From: Larix sibirica
Taxonomy: Eukaryota > Streptophyta > Pinopsida > Pinales > Pinaceae
Direction: 5' to 3'
NCBI GenBank assembly: GCA_004151065.3
Contig: NWUY0300013495.1
Coordinates: 1 to 23,688 of the forward strand
DNA: 23,688 nt
Positions 9,354-18,428 of the stretch are shown piece by piece. The first letter of the stretch is position 1. Every line of letters starts with the position of its first letter. The notes beneath the pieces were generated by a model, which was given only the letters and a program-made list of their open reading frames with translations, searched no databases and had not been told where the DNA came from. Position numbers and translations under genes: made by a program.

Positions 9354-11545
9354 TAGGAACCCAAACCTAGGGGCTGACCTCTAAGGACCCCCTCAATAGA
9401 CAATTGCCTCCCAACTTTTTTTTCAACGATTGCATGTTCATGAGCTAATGATAGATTTGAAATTTTTCCTCGCATGCCTGCCTTTTTCTTATTTTAATCA
9501 TTCATAGCCAATCTCCTCAAAACCTCTCCTTCCCCATCCATAATGTCCAGTTTCCTACGGTTGAGAATGTATCTATGACCTCTGGAAAAAGCATCCTCCC
9601 CTTAATTAGTTCCTCCTAAAGAAACCTCCTCCACAAGGGGTTCTTTCATTTGAACCTTTCCTTCACAACCCCCATCCTTTAATAGGTAATCCAAACCCTC
9701 AAACACCAAACCCTTAGATAAATGTTCAATATATGTCCCTGAATTATCCTCTATGACTCCCTTCCCCAAAGAATTTGTTAGATTCTTAACCCCTGAAACA
9801 ATATTTAATCCAATATCATGCATAACAGAAGAAAAACTTCATAAAGGAGTAAGATCACTAGTAGTCATACCTTCAAGAGTTGAGACTGATCCAACTTCAG
9901 GGGAGGTGAGCTCCACGAGTGCATCCAATTTTTTTTGTTAATAGTATACTTCCACGGGACAACCCCATTCTCCTCTTCCCCACTCAATTAAGAGGTTCCT
10001 TTACCTGTCCCTCCTTTTAACCATTGTTCTTTCATCCATATATTTTGTACTAGGCTTCTTTGATGAAATCCCCCCTTCAATTTGACTTAATTTTTATGCC
10101 TCTTTAATGAGTGGAGATTCCTTCCTTGGCCAAGAACCAAGCCTAAAAGGAAGGTGACAATCTATTGCCACATGTTCATAATCATGACATCGGTTTCACC
10201 TAAAAGGATCCCCATTACAATCCCGCCTTTGAGTAAAGGTTTTAGGCCCTTTCTTAATTGACATATCCAATGCCAAACCATCTTTAATACCAATACCCAC
10301 CAATACCTTTGCCACTGTCATTACCTTGATCTCCACATAACCCATGTTAGCTTCATAAAATATCAACAACTTATTCTCAGTGGCTCTAAAAATATCCAAA
10401 GACAAATATTCACATGGAAAACCCAACTTTTTCACCCATATATGCATCAAGTCCAGTTTCTTGTAGCAAGCATCAAAAGATGGTCCCCACCTTTTAAGGA
10501 ATAACATCACTGAACCCCACTTCCATACCAAGTATAAGATTCTCAATGTGTCTTCCTCCGATTTTAAAACAAAGCCCATCCAATTCCTTGTGAGAATGTA
10601 AATTTTTTACATATAGCAAAGCAAAGGTACCCATGTAGTCTTCATCCATTCCTTTAGATTTTTTTTTCCTATATTCCAGGCCATAAACCTTCGTACCATT
10701 TCCATTGTCAAAAATTTCACCACTTCATGCATCTAGATATCACCACCTGGCACAAATTTTACCGGGTTATCCTTTGGTTTAATACATCGCTTCCTTTTCT
10801 TTGGTTTTTCTCACCATTCCCCTCGACAGATTCCTTACCTCCACTTGCTTCAAATTACCCCTCCTTATTTACCACTGGCTTATCCACCACCCTATATTTC
10901 GTGGGACTACCTCCAGAGGGTAGGTCCAGACTTACCCCCCTTCCTCTATCTTCAACCTCATGAATTTCACCGCCGCGATCAACTATGACCTGCATAGAGA
11001 AACCACTTCCACAGTGCTTTGATAATTTAGGGGACAAGTATCAACTAAGGACAAGAATTTCACAATACCCTTGTGACTGTGAAAGCACGAGGATGACATC
11101 GAGTCACCTCTACTGATAGTCTTGACAATCGAAAAATCTAAACCAGAGGAAACATGTATACCTTCCCGATGAGGAGTGTTGGAATAAACATTTTGAGGAG
11201 GACAACCTAGATCCAATGCATGCAACCATGCATAGGATCCTGAGGTGTAATGTGTTGGAGTCAATTTAGTTAGTAGCCCATCCAATCCATTGGCTCCACC
11301 AAAAATCCCCCCTTGTGAAGTCTCCTACCATCGTACCTTCTGACACAATCCATAGTACCATCATTGGTTAGTGGACTCCATGCCATCTGCTCCCATGAAC
11401 CCTTAGCATGATATGTTAAGCCCAAGATACCATCTACATCCCCATTATGTGATGTGGACATTAAAATTCACCTGCTCGTCCCATCCACCCAGATCTCACC
11501 CTCCTCCACGTAATATGTTGTATAGTCCACCTCCTCTTCTTCCAT
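9353..11545 (-). pseudogene. LINE D ORF1: DUF4283-like RNA-binding protein with zinc knuckle, decayed
   Basis: ORF1 of plant LINEs binds element RNA. The likely start is ATG 11545 (MEEEEVDYTTYYVEEGE), with an in-frame TGA at codon 26 and frameshifts near 11275. A basic patch, KPKKRKR, lies near 10790 and could be a nuclear signal. Positions 10579-10196 hold the DUF4283-like core (WGSVMLFLKRWGPSFD, LMHIWVKKLGFPCEYLS). Directly after it comes a CCHC knuckle in the same frame, RCHDYEHVAIDC, whose expected first Cys codon is TGA (10198-10196). A linker of about 250 residues follows, ending in a basic tail (MRGKISNLSLAHEHAIVEKK). The final TAA (9355-9353) overlaps the ORF2 ATG as TAATG. Several stops make it non-functional. 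Confidence 0.75.
10196..10579 (-). pseudogene. LINE D ORF1 core: DUF4283-like domain, open fragment
   Basis: This 127-codon uninterrupted piece of ORF1 has the DUF4283 pattern: an EED-x-LRILYLVWKW stretch, a single-Trp RWGPSFDACYKK segment, then HIWVKKLGFPCEYLS, and a later YVEIKVMTVAKVLVGIGIKD strand. It ends TFTQRRDCNGDPFR before TGA, exactly where the first zinc-knuckle cysteine should be. The homologous fragment in the right unit (22019-22402) has the same length and the same stop, with about a dozen amino-acid changes. Confidence 0.75.
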
Positions 11546-11640
11546 TAAACCCACATAACTTGATGCCCTATACCTCCTCCATCAAACCCTAGTTGCAAAT
11601 ATCTCTAAGGCTACCTCAATCCTATAAAGACATGATTCAT
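11546..11640 (-). other. LINE D 5' UTR
   Basis: Ninety-five bases separate the putative ORF1 start from the candidate TSD at the element's 5' end. They contain no obvious promoter motif. The right-unit copy is 23367-23461. Confidence 0.45.
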
Positions 11641-11653
11641 GATAAATATAATT
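11641..11653. repeat. Shared target-site duplication between LINE D 5' end and LINE E 3' tail
   Basis: GATAAATATAATT matches 914-926 with one mismatch (TSD of D). Its last 11 bases, TAAATATAATT, recur exactly at 13303-13313 beyond the 5' end of E (TSD of E). The right-unit copy is 23462-23474. Confidence 0.6.
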
Positions 11654-11663
11654 TTTTTTTAAC

Positions 11664-12912
11664 GAGAACGGGTAAAGATCTTACTTTAAAATGATGAAAA
11701 AAAGCATCCAAAATTTACAAAACCACTCACCCTACTTAAAAGGGGAATAAGAGAAATTGTTTGCTATCCAAAATTCCCCTTCCCTAAACCTTACATTCAA
11801 AATTTTCCCAACTGTAGCAAAACTTCTAGCACTATATAGGTGAATATATTGACCTAGTAAGACAACACAAAAGTAATACATAACACAAACAAAAAGGGTA
11901 GAACCAGTCTAAAGCCATCAAAGGCAAACAATAACCAGTTTTCCTGGAGGAGTCCAGGTCAATGAGTTCTTTTGTGGGTTGACAAATTGAACCTTCTTTT
12001 GGAGCCCTCCATGATGTAGTGGAACGATCACAACAATGGCTTTCCTGAGCCAAATTGAGCAATTTGTCCACATCTTCCAACAACTTGTGTGTCTATCCAC
12101 CCCACACTCTAATGTTTCCCTCCACCTTGTCCATTATGGTGTCCAAAAGACAAAATGATACGAAATTTAACGCATGGCATCCACCATTCCATCCCAACGA
12201 GACTACAAAATCCTTAACATAGCCTTAACATCCCTAAGTTAAGCCTAAATTGCGTGAAATTCTACCTTCCAGGATGGCATTGTTATCCTTGGGAATCTCG
12301 TTCCCTCCACAAGCCAATCAAAACAAGGCACACTACCCTCATATATCCAACAAGTGGAGCAAACCTCAGTACAGTCTCCGCGGAGAGATATCTCAAAGAA
12401 ACAACAAACTAGAATGAGACCCTGCTCTTGGAGGAGAGCAAGGTCGCTTTGAAGAAAGAGACATAATCAAACATAAAACACTTCCATCAATCGATACTTG
12501 TAGGTTCATTGCTGAAAAATCAGGAATCCACAACTGGTGGATGAGCCCAAGAGCTGGAGCAACCCCATAGTCAATTCCGATCACCAATATCACATAAGAA
12601 GAACCAAAATTCAGGCCTAGGAGGAATACTGAGTCAGAGACAAGAGTAGTGCGAAGCACTGAATGGATGTATCTAGATAGAGATATCCCACCATCTTCCC
12701 AAGGGGAAATAAAGACAACCATAATAACTAGTGTGTGAGTGCAAAAGAGACAGTATGGGTCAGGGATTCCAGGTGAGGGAGGATTAAAACACAAATGACA
12801 ACTCGTTATACCTTCAAGGGCCAAGTGCCCATCCATGATGATGCATGCGACTCCATAATTTAATGCCATGAAATGACATGCCCAAGTGGTAAAAACACTA
12901 TGGAATCCACCT
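11664..12912 (-). other. LINE E 3' UTR (about 1.25 kb)
   Basis: This stretch between the RNase H end and the tail has many stops in the RNase H frame and no recognised domain. A 200-codon frame crosses part of it (12995-12393, minus). It overlaps the RNase H codons in another frame and is treated as probable chance; see findings. Confidence 0.5.
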
Positions 12913-13302
12913 TCAATGGGGATGTCCATCCTCTTGAACACAAACGCCCTTGTCCAAAGTAGTCCCTTGATTTTCCAATGTGTCCGCAAGTGCATTATTG
13001 TGCCTCCTAATATGCATGAGACTCAACTCCTGAATCTCCTTGAGAGAGTGAAGGGTGCACTTTTGAATCCTTCCCTGGGTAGTCTCATCTTTAGCTAAAT
13101 CTTTCATGGCAGAGTGGATGAAAGCACAAAGGCTCCGAATATGATCACTTTTCACACATGGAGAGATATTGAGCACTCTACTCCCATCATCAGAGCAAAC
13201 CATTTGGCTTGATAATTAGTAGATGTGCCTAGCCCCCAAACAAACAAATTCACAATTGTCCCTCCGGGGTCCAACAAGACCCCCTCGCACCTGCCACCCC
13301 TG
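12913..13302 (-). pseudogene. LINE E ORF2 C-terminus: RNase H domain, truncated
   Basis: RNase H removes the RNA strand of the RNA/DNA hybrid during retrotransposition. From about 13295 one frame reads GGVLLDPGGTIVNLFVWGLG then TNYQAKWFALMMGVECSI, matching the first half of plant LINE RNase H. The first Asp is missing because of truncation, and Lys stands where the catalytic Glu belongs (AKWFAL for AEWxAL). After a frameshift near 13150, a second frame gives LMHIRRHNNALADTLENQG, the conserved end with the final His and Asp. The open frame then stops at 12913. Truncation and frameshift make it inactive. Confidence 0.75.
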
Positions 13303-13313
13303 TAAATATAATT
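13303..13313. repeat. Right target-site duplication of LINE E
   Basis: TAAATATAATT is identical to 11643-11653 and lies immediately beyond the 5' truncation point of E's RNase H. Confidence 0.65.
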
Positions 13314-13496
13314 CTTATTCACATTGGATTTTAGAATTAAGTAAAAATACTTAAAAAAAAAGTTAAAATCTAATTAATATCATCATATTTTGCATAGTGA
13401 CATATGGTGTACAATTAATTCGTGGAAAGTTTATTATTCAATATTTAAATGATTAAATTATTTTCAACATAAAAAGAAAAACACTTACTTTTAAAA
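13314..13496. other. AT-rich spacer between duplicated units
   Basis: This is 183 bases of AT-rich sequence without coding signals. It is the flank to the right of the E/D insertion site, probably continuing the 1-913 flank in the original locus. It ends abruptly at the tandem junction. Confidence 0.6.
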
Positions 13497-16400
13497 TGTG
13501 CTGAATTGGACCGGTTTTTTTGGTTTTTCCTTATTCTCAACATTTATGGTCCTTATGAGAATAAGTTGGAATTTTGGACCTCCCTCTTGTTGAAGGATTA
13601 TGTGAAGCAGACTAATGTGGCAGCAGTGGGAGATTTGAATTTTACTATGGCCACAAATTAGATTTGGGGGGAGTCGACACAAGAGGATCCGCTAGGGCCG
13701 ATTCTGTGGGAGTTATTTGATCGCAGTGATTGGATGGATATCAAGCATGTTGTTATCAAGCCAACGTGGTGCAACAGGCGAGTAGATGCTCAAGGTATTT
13801 CCAAAAGACTTGAATGTTTCTTTATGAATGCTAATTTTGCTTATGGCTTACAGTTATTTAGATCTTGGGTGGGGCTTGTCATCTTCTCAGATCATTACCC
13901 TATATTTTGTTGAATTTGATTCTCCGGAGGATAAACTTGGCTCTCCCTTTAAATACAACTCTATTTGGGTCAACCTCCCTTGTTTTCAAGACCTAATTCA
14001 AAATAATTGGAGACACATCATAAAGGTAAATGGTTATGCTTGCACCCAGATGGTGAAAAATTTGAGGGAGTTAAAGAAACTTGTGGTAAATTGGAACATC
14101 TCTAGAAGGAAGGAGCGAGATGCTCGTCTAGTAGAGATTGAATTGAAACTAGGTTGCTTATATGGGAGAGACGCTATTTTTTACACTTCAAAAGCAGTAA
14201 AGAAGGAGATAGTAGAGTTGGAAAAGGAGAAAGAGCAGATTCTCAAGGAAGTGAGATGGAATGGAGACTCAAGAGTAGGGCTCTTTGGCTTGAGGCGGAG
14301 GGTCAGAACACAAAATTATTTCAGAAAATGGCGGCTCATAGAAAGAACTACAATTCCATCTGGTAATTGAAGGATGAAGGTGGAAAACTAGTCAGACGCT
14401 TTAGGAATTTATCGGAGATAGCTATAGACCATTTCAAATCTATATACACTGAACCAACACACTAGGACATGTTGGGTAGTCATTTAGAAGTTTCCTTTAT
14501 TTCTCAATCAGGAACAAAATGGGTTATTATACAAGGAAGTATCTCTAGAGGAATTGAAGGCTGCTTTAAGGGATTTCCACCGTGATAAAATCCTGGGTCC
14601 AGATGGCTGGCCCCCAGAATTTTTCTTGGATTTTTTTTATATGGTGGGAGGTGATCTTCGTAAGATGGTGGAAGAGGTCCAGAAATTTGGTGTCATACCG
14701 ACCTCCTTAAACTTGACTTTCCTAGGCATGATTCCAAAGAAAGATAAACCTGAATATTTTGGTGACTTTAGGCCTATCTATCTATGTAATGGAGCGTACA
14801 AGATAATGGCCAAAATTTTGGCAATCAGACTGAAGCCCCTTCTTTCCAGGTATGTCCAGTGAACAATTTGGCTTTTTGCAAGGTAGATTAATTCATGAAG
14901 CAACGGGCTCTACCCAGGAGGGTCTTCATTCCATTAAAACATGTAAGCTCGGGATGGATGCTATGAAACTTGACCTCTCCAAATCCTATGCCAAGGCTTC
15001 TTGGTTATTCCCGAGGTTAGTTCTACTACACATAGGCGTTAATCTGGAACTCACTAATTGGATTATGAGCTGTGTGACTTCTCCACACTTTGTAGTTCTT
15101 ATAAATGGTGCAGGGGGCCCCTCTCCCTTTACCTTTTTATGCTAATTATGGAGGGCCTCAGTAGGATTTTGAATGCTAACAGAGGTAGAGGAATATTTAC
15201 AAGAGTTTCCTTTAATGGCAAAGAAAATTTGACTCAGTTAATGTTTGTGGATGATGTATTTTTATTTTGTTTTTATTCCCATTTGGAATGTCGGATATTG
15301 GAATCAAATATGGAACTTTTTTATAAGGCTACGAGAATGGAAATTAGCTCATAAAAGTCTGCCATCTACCTTTTGGAGAATCAGATGGAGGATCAAGGTT
15401 TATGGAGGAGATACTTCCCTTTTGATTGTAAAAGGATGGACGATGGCATACAATACCTGGGATTTAATCTTAATCCAAACAAATATGGGAAGGGGGACTG
15501 GTGGTGGTTGGTGGATAGGATCGAGGACATGATTAATCTTTGGTGTAATTGCTGGTTGTCAAGGGGTGGAAGATTGGTGTTAGTAAAAACAGTCTTAGAG
15601 GCAATTTAGGTATATTGGCATCTATTGACAACTATCCCAGTTTCGATTCTCAATACCATCGGGAAACTATGCTTCAATTCTCTTTGGATGCAGAGTCCAT
15701 AATACCAGGGTTTCCATCTAGTGAAATCGACTTCGTTGACAACACCAAAGCATCTGGGAGGATGGGGAATGAAGAATATTTTCATATTCAACAAGGCACT
15801 GGCAGCTAAATCTCTCTGGAATTTCTTAAGTAAGTAAAGTCTTTGGTGGAATATTATGATAGCCAAATACATCTCACCTTTTTCAATTACATAGTATATT
15901 AGAAGAAGGGACAAGAGCTGCAGGCATGCTTCCAATCACTGGAAAGCACTATTGAATTTCTTTTAGGTACTTGCGCCCTTTCTTGTGTAGAAAGTTGGGA
16001 ATGGGAAATCCATTTGAGTTGGGCATAATTTGTCATTGGAATAGAAGAAGGAGTTCGTCTTAGCCCTGTGTTGGTGGCCCATTCATAGGCAAGACGCCTT
16101 GATTCATTGGACAAGATAGCTAGTGCAGGAGGTACGATGTTGTGGAAACACAAGTGGCTATCAAGGAGGAACTTGGTCTGGAGAGGGATATGAAGGATGA
16201 TTGGAATGCATTCAGATACAATCTTGTCAAGGCTCATACTCAAATCCAGACATGTGAAGATGCACTTCAGTGGGATTTTAATCAAAATGGGGAAATTATA
16301 CTACAAAACTTGGGTACCTATATTTATGCCCGGAAAATTTGGAGTTGAGTAGGTGGTGGTGGAAGCCACTATGGAAAATAAAAGCTCCCCCAAACGCATT

Positions 16401-16660
16401 ACTACATTTTTGGCTATTATTGATGAACATGATTCTAACTTGGGACAGAATACAACACTTCAATTTTCAGGTTCCTCTTGGCCCTTAAGTGTCCCCTCTG
16501 AATAGAATCAAAGACTCTTTCAAGGAAATTAAATTCAACCACATCTACAGGGAATTCAATGATCAAGTGGATGCCTAATCAAAGCAGGGCTTGTTACTGC
16601 ATGAAGGGGCTTTAAGTCTCGAAGAATTTCAGGGGGCACATATGTTCCTCTGGTACATTT
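13497..16660 (+). pseudogene. LINE C' ORF2, missing endonuclease start; decayed
   Basis: Endonuclease remnants include IYGPY (about 13545) and GDLNFT (about 13628). RT reads GPDG near 14600, FRPIYLCN near 14770, and LDLSKSYAK near 14970, where a conserved Asp has become Ala. The FVDD box is intact (first Asp codon 15250-15252), unlike the left copy. About 40 bases that would encode the GxxQxxCPLS box are deleted near 15113. The connection region (YLGF near 15460, LSRGGRLVLVKT near 15565) and the first half of zf-RVT (WWWKPLWKIKAPP near 16350) are readable. As in the left copy, zf-RVT passes directly into the RNase H tail (FNHIYREFNDQ near 16540). Many stops and frameshifts. Confidence 0.8.
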
Positions 16661-16859
16661 TTCACTCTCTAATTTCTGTGATAAATAAAATGGGATTATT
16701 CCCCTGGTTGTTGTTCGGTGGACTGATAGTCACATTTTTTATATACTCTTCATTGAGCTACTCTTGCTATATGATTTTTGTTATGCTTTCTAGCACTGAG
16801 GATTGTATTTTTTATTAGCAATGAATAAAAATGCATTTTTTTCTTGGAAAATAAAGAAG
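13497..16859 (+). mobile_element. LINE C' (duplicated copy of LINE C, cut at its left by the duplication breakpoint)
   Basis: It matches 1661-5073, including the A-rich 3' end and the right-hand TSD (16860-16870). Its left end is the tandem junction and not a retrotransposition truncation: no matching TSD precedes it and the break lies inside the endonuclease. Confidence 0.8.
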
Positions 16860-16870
16860 AAAAGTACATG
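16860..16870. repeat. Copy of the LINE C right target-site duplication
   Basis: AAAAGTACATG is conserved exactly at the C'/D' border, showing that the C insertion is older than the duplication. Confidence 0.75.
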
Positions 16871-17837
16871 CTACAATGGCTTCTCATCCTTCCATACATT
16901 TCCACCCGTAGCTTATAGAACACTACTACTTCATCAACAAGATCATTTGCATCATCAAGGAGTAAAAACTTATCCTAACCTCTAGTAGACTTCAATTACT
17001 ACCGTTGACAACAATTATCCATTAAATAAATAAATAAAACCCTAACATAATTCATAATAGGTATGGTCTATTGAGCTCATATATAGTCATCCTTGAAATA
17101 GATCCATTTTTCAAAAATTACAAAATCATACATAACTTGAGAACAAAAACCACCACTTGAGCATCATAAAACATCATAGAGAATTCATCAAAGAGTTTGT
17201 ATCAAAATATGAGAAACTAAATGAAAGGTCCAGGATCCAAATCGATAAGAGTATCTCCTTGTTCCTCCCACTTCTACCAATTACCTGGGCCCACTTCTAA
17301 GCCCTCCTTTGACAATTGATCTACAAGTGTATTCCACTCCCTGCAAATGTGGACAAGATAAATATTTGAAAACATGTCAGTTAAGTTCACAACTTCCTCA
17401 TATATAGGCATTAGGATAATGTTTTATATTTCCTTGTCCTTCTTCATCCATTCTCTAACTAGTAGTGAGTCACCCACAATCTGTAATTTTTGTAAACACT
17501 TTTAAAGAGCTATCCTCAACACCAACTTCAAGGCAATCATTTTAGTTTTACTGTTTGAGCTCCTACCTAATCATGCTTTGAATTTAGCCCAATGGATATC
17601 ATATAGATAAAGAATGCAACCTGCTCCTCCAAATTGAGGGGTTCCCTATGCAACTCCATAAAGTATGCCTAATCTCTAGTCTTATCTGTATTCTCAATGG
17701 AAATGACTCAATGTGTCATTATAGATTCCTCCTACTTAAAGTGTCTAAGTATGGCTAGGCCTACAATGGCACAAATATGGTTGACTTATGTTTCTCCTTA
17801 AATAAAACCCCATTCCTCACTAACCAAACCTCCCAGG

Positions 17838-18428
17838 CAATGATTAAGGGCATATATTTATCAGCTTATTGCTAGGATTATGAACCTAGTTCATCAAAGA
17901 NTGATTATATTCAATTATATTCCCAATTATACCGGTTGTCAGTCAAAACATATATTTCCTTCCAAATTGCTTCCACATAAGAGCAATGAATTAACAAATG
18001 GTTTATTTCCTCCCACACACCATGCACAAATGACATCTTTTGGGTACCTTCCAGCTTCTCCTTTGCATGTATCCCTACGTAGGGAACTTGTGTTTAATTG
18101 CCAGCCACATAAAAATCTTTGCTTTTAAAGGGAATTTGAATTTCTTAAACTCCTTTGAACCACCAAAAAATAATTTGTGGAGCTTCCTCCTCCCTTAACA
18201 CCTTGTACCCTAGCTAAGGTGAATAATGACCACCCATAGGATTCTGAGACTAGATCAACTCATTCTCCTCGTCTTTTATCCTTGCACCACTACTCTTCAT
18301 AGCTAAGTAATAATTCTCCCATATTTCTCTCTCCTCCCCCACGTAACCCATATTGTCAACATCATACCATTCTTGGCACGTAATAGTACTTCTAACAAGG
18401 TTTGCACCTTGTGCTAAAAAATAAAACC
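17838..18428. other. Block identical to 6050-6639 apart from one N
   Basis: Line-by-line comparison shows no difference from 6050-6639 over 590 bases, except an extra N at 17901. Sequence on both sides differs by several bases per 60. The last mismatch before the block is at 6049/17837, and the first after it at 6640/18429. Confidence 0.85.
17901..17901. other. Single undetermined base (N)
   Basis: The N is inserted between A and T of AAAGA/TGATT relative to the left copy. It is the only ambiguous base in the window and looks like a contig join or consensus failure. Confidence 0.8.

Larger units (their letters stand above)
927..11640 (-). mobile_element. LINE D: near full-length L1-type retrotransposon, interrupted by LINE C
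   Basis: On the minus strand the element reads 5' UTR (11640-11546), ORF1 (11545-9353), ORF2 (9353 to about 5429) and 3' UTR (to 5085). It then resumes at 996 after the inserted LINE C and ends in an A-rich tail at 931-925, with AATAAA-like signals just before it. Without C and the extra TSD copy it would be about 6.6 kb, normal for a full-length plant LINE. Domain order is that of plant L1 elements with a C-terminal RNase H. Many stops and frameshifts show it is long dead. A candidate 13-bp TSD flanks it. A second copy, D', occupies 16871-23461. Confidence 0.8.
11654..13302 (-). mobile_element. LINE E: 5'-truncated LINE, RNase H end plus long 3' UTR
   Basis: On the minus strand this begins inside an RNase H domain at 13302 and ends with TACCCGTTCTCGTT followed by nine A residues (11660-11652), an arrangement typical of plant LINE 3' ends. 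An 11-bp TSD, TAAATATAATT, flanks it at 11643-11653 and 13303-13313. It is a different LINE family from D: the RNase H ends differ (HIRRHNNALADTLENQG against HICRERNTLADQLSKDG) and the 3' UTRs are unrelated. At about 1.65 kb it is a typical truncated insertion. The right unit includes the start of the same insertion at 23475. Confidence 0.75.
1661..13496. repeat. Tandem duplication, left unit (11.84 kb)
   Basis: From 1661 the sequence matches 13497 onwards in the same orientation and order, at an offset of about 11.8 kb. The match runs through LINE C, the D coding regions and the D/E junction to the window end. Differences are spread at several per 100 bp, apart from one identical block. This unit is the left edge of the array, because only its left side has the start of LINE C and D's 3' tail. 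Confidence 0.85.

Noticed and set aside
10727-10963. 78-codon plus-strand open frame (and its right-unit partner at 22722-22940)
   Set aside because: It is antisense to LINE D ORF1, lacks any motif, and its reading is not preserved between the two copies.
12886-13098. 70-codon plus-strand frame in LINE E
   Set aside because: It is antisense to the RNase H end, which is supported by the HIRRHNNALAD motif.
13497-16859. LINE C' as an independent 5'-truncated insertion
   Set aside because: Both copies continue seamlessly into the same D, D/E junction and E sequences and share the internal deletion, so C' is part of the duplicated segment.
17880-18128. 82-codon plus-strand frame containing the N
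   Set aside because: It is the same antisense frame as at 6112-6339, extended only because the N interrupts codon reading.
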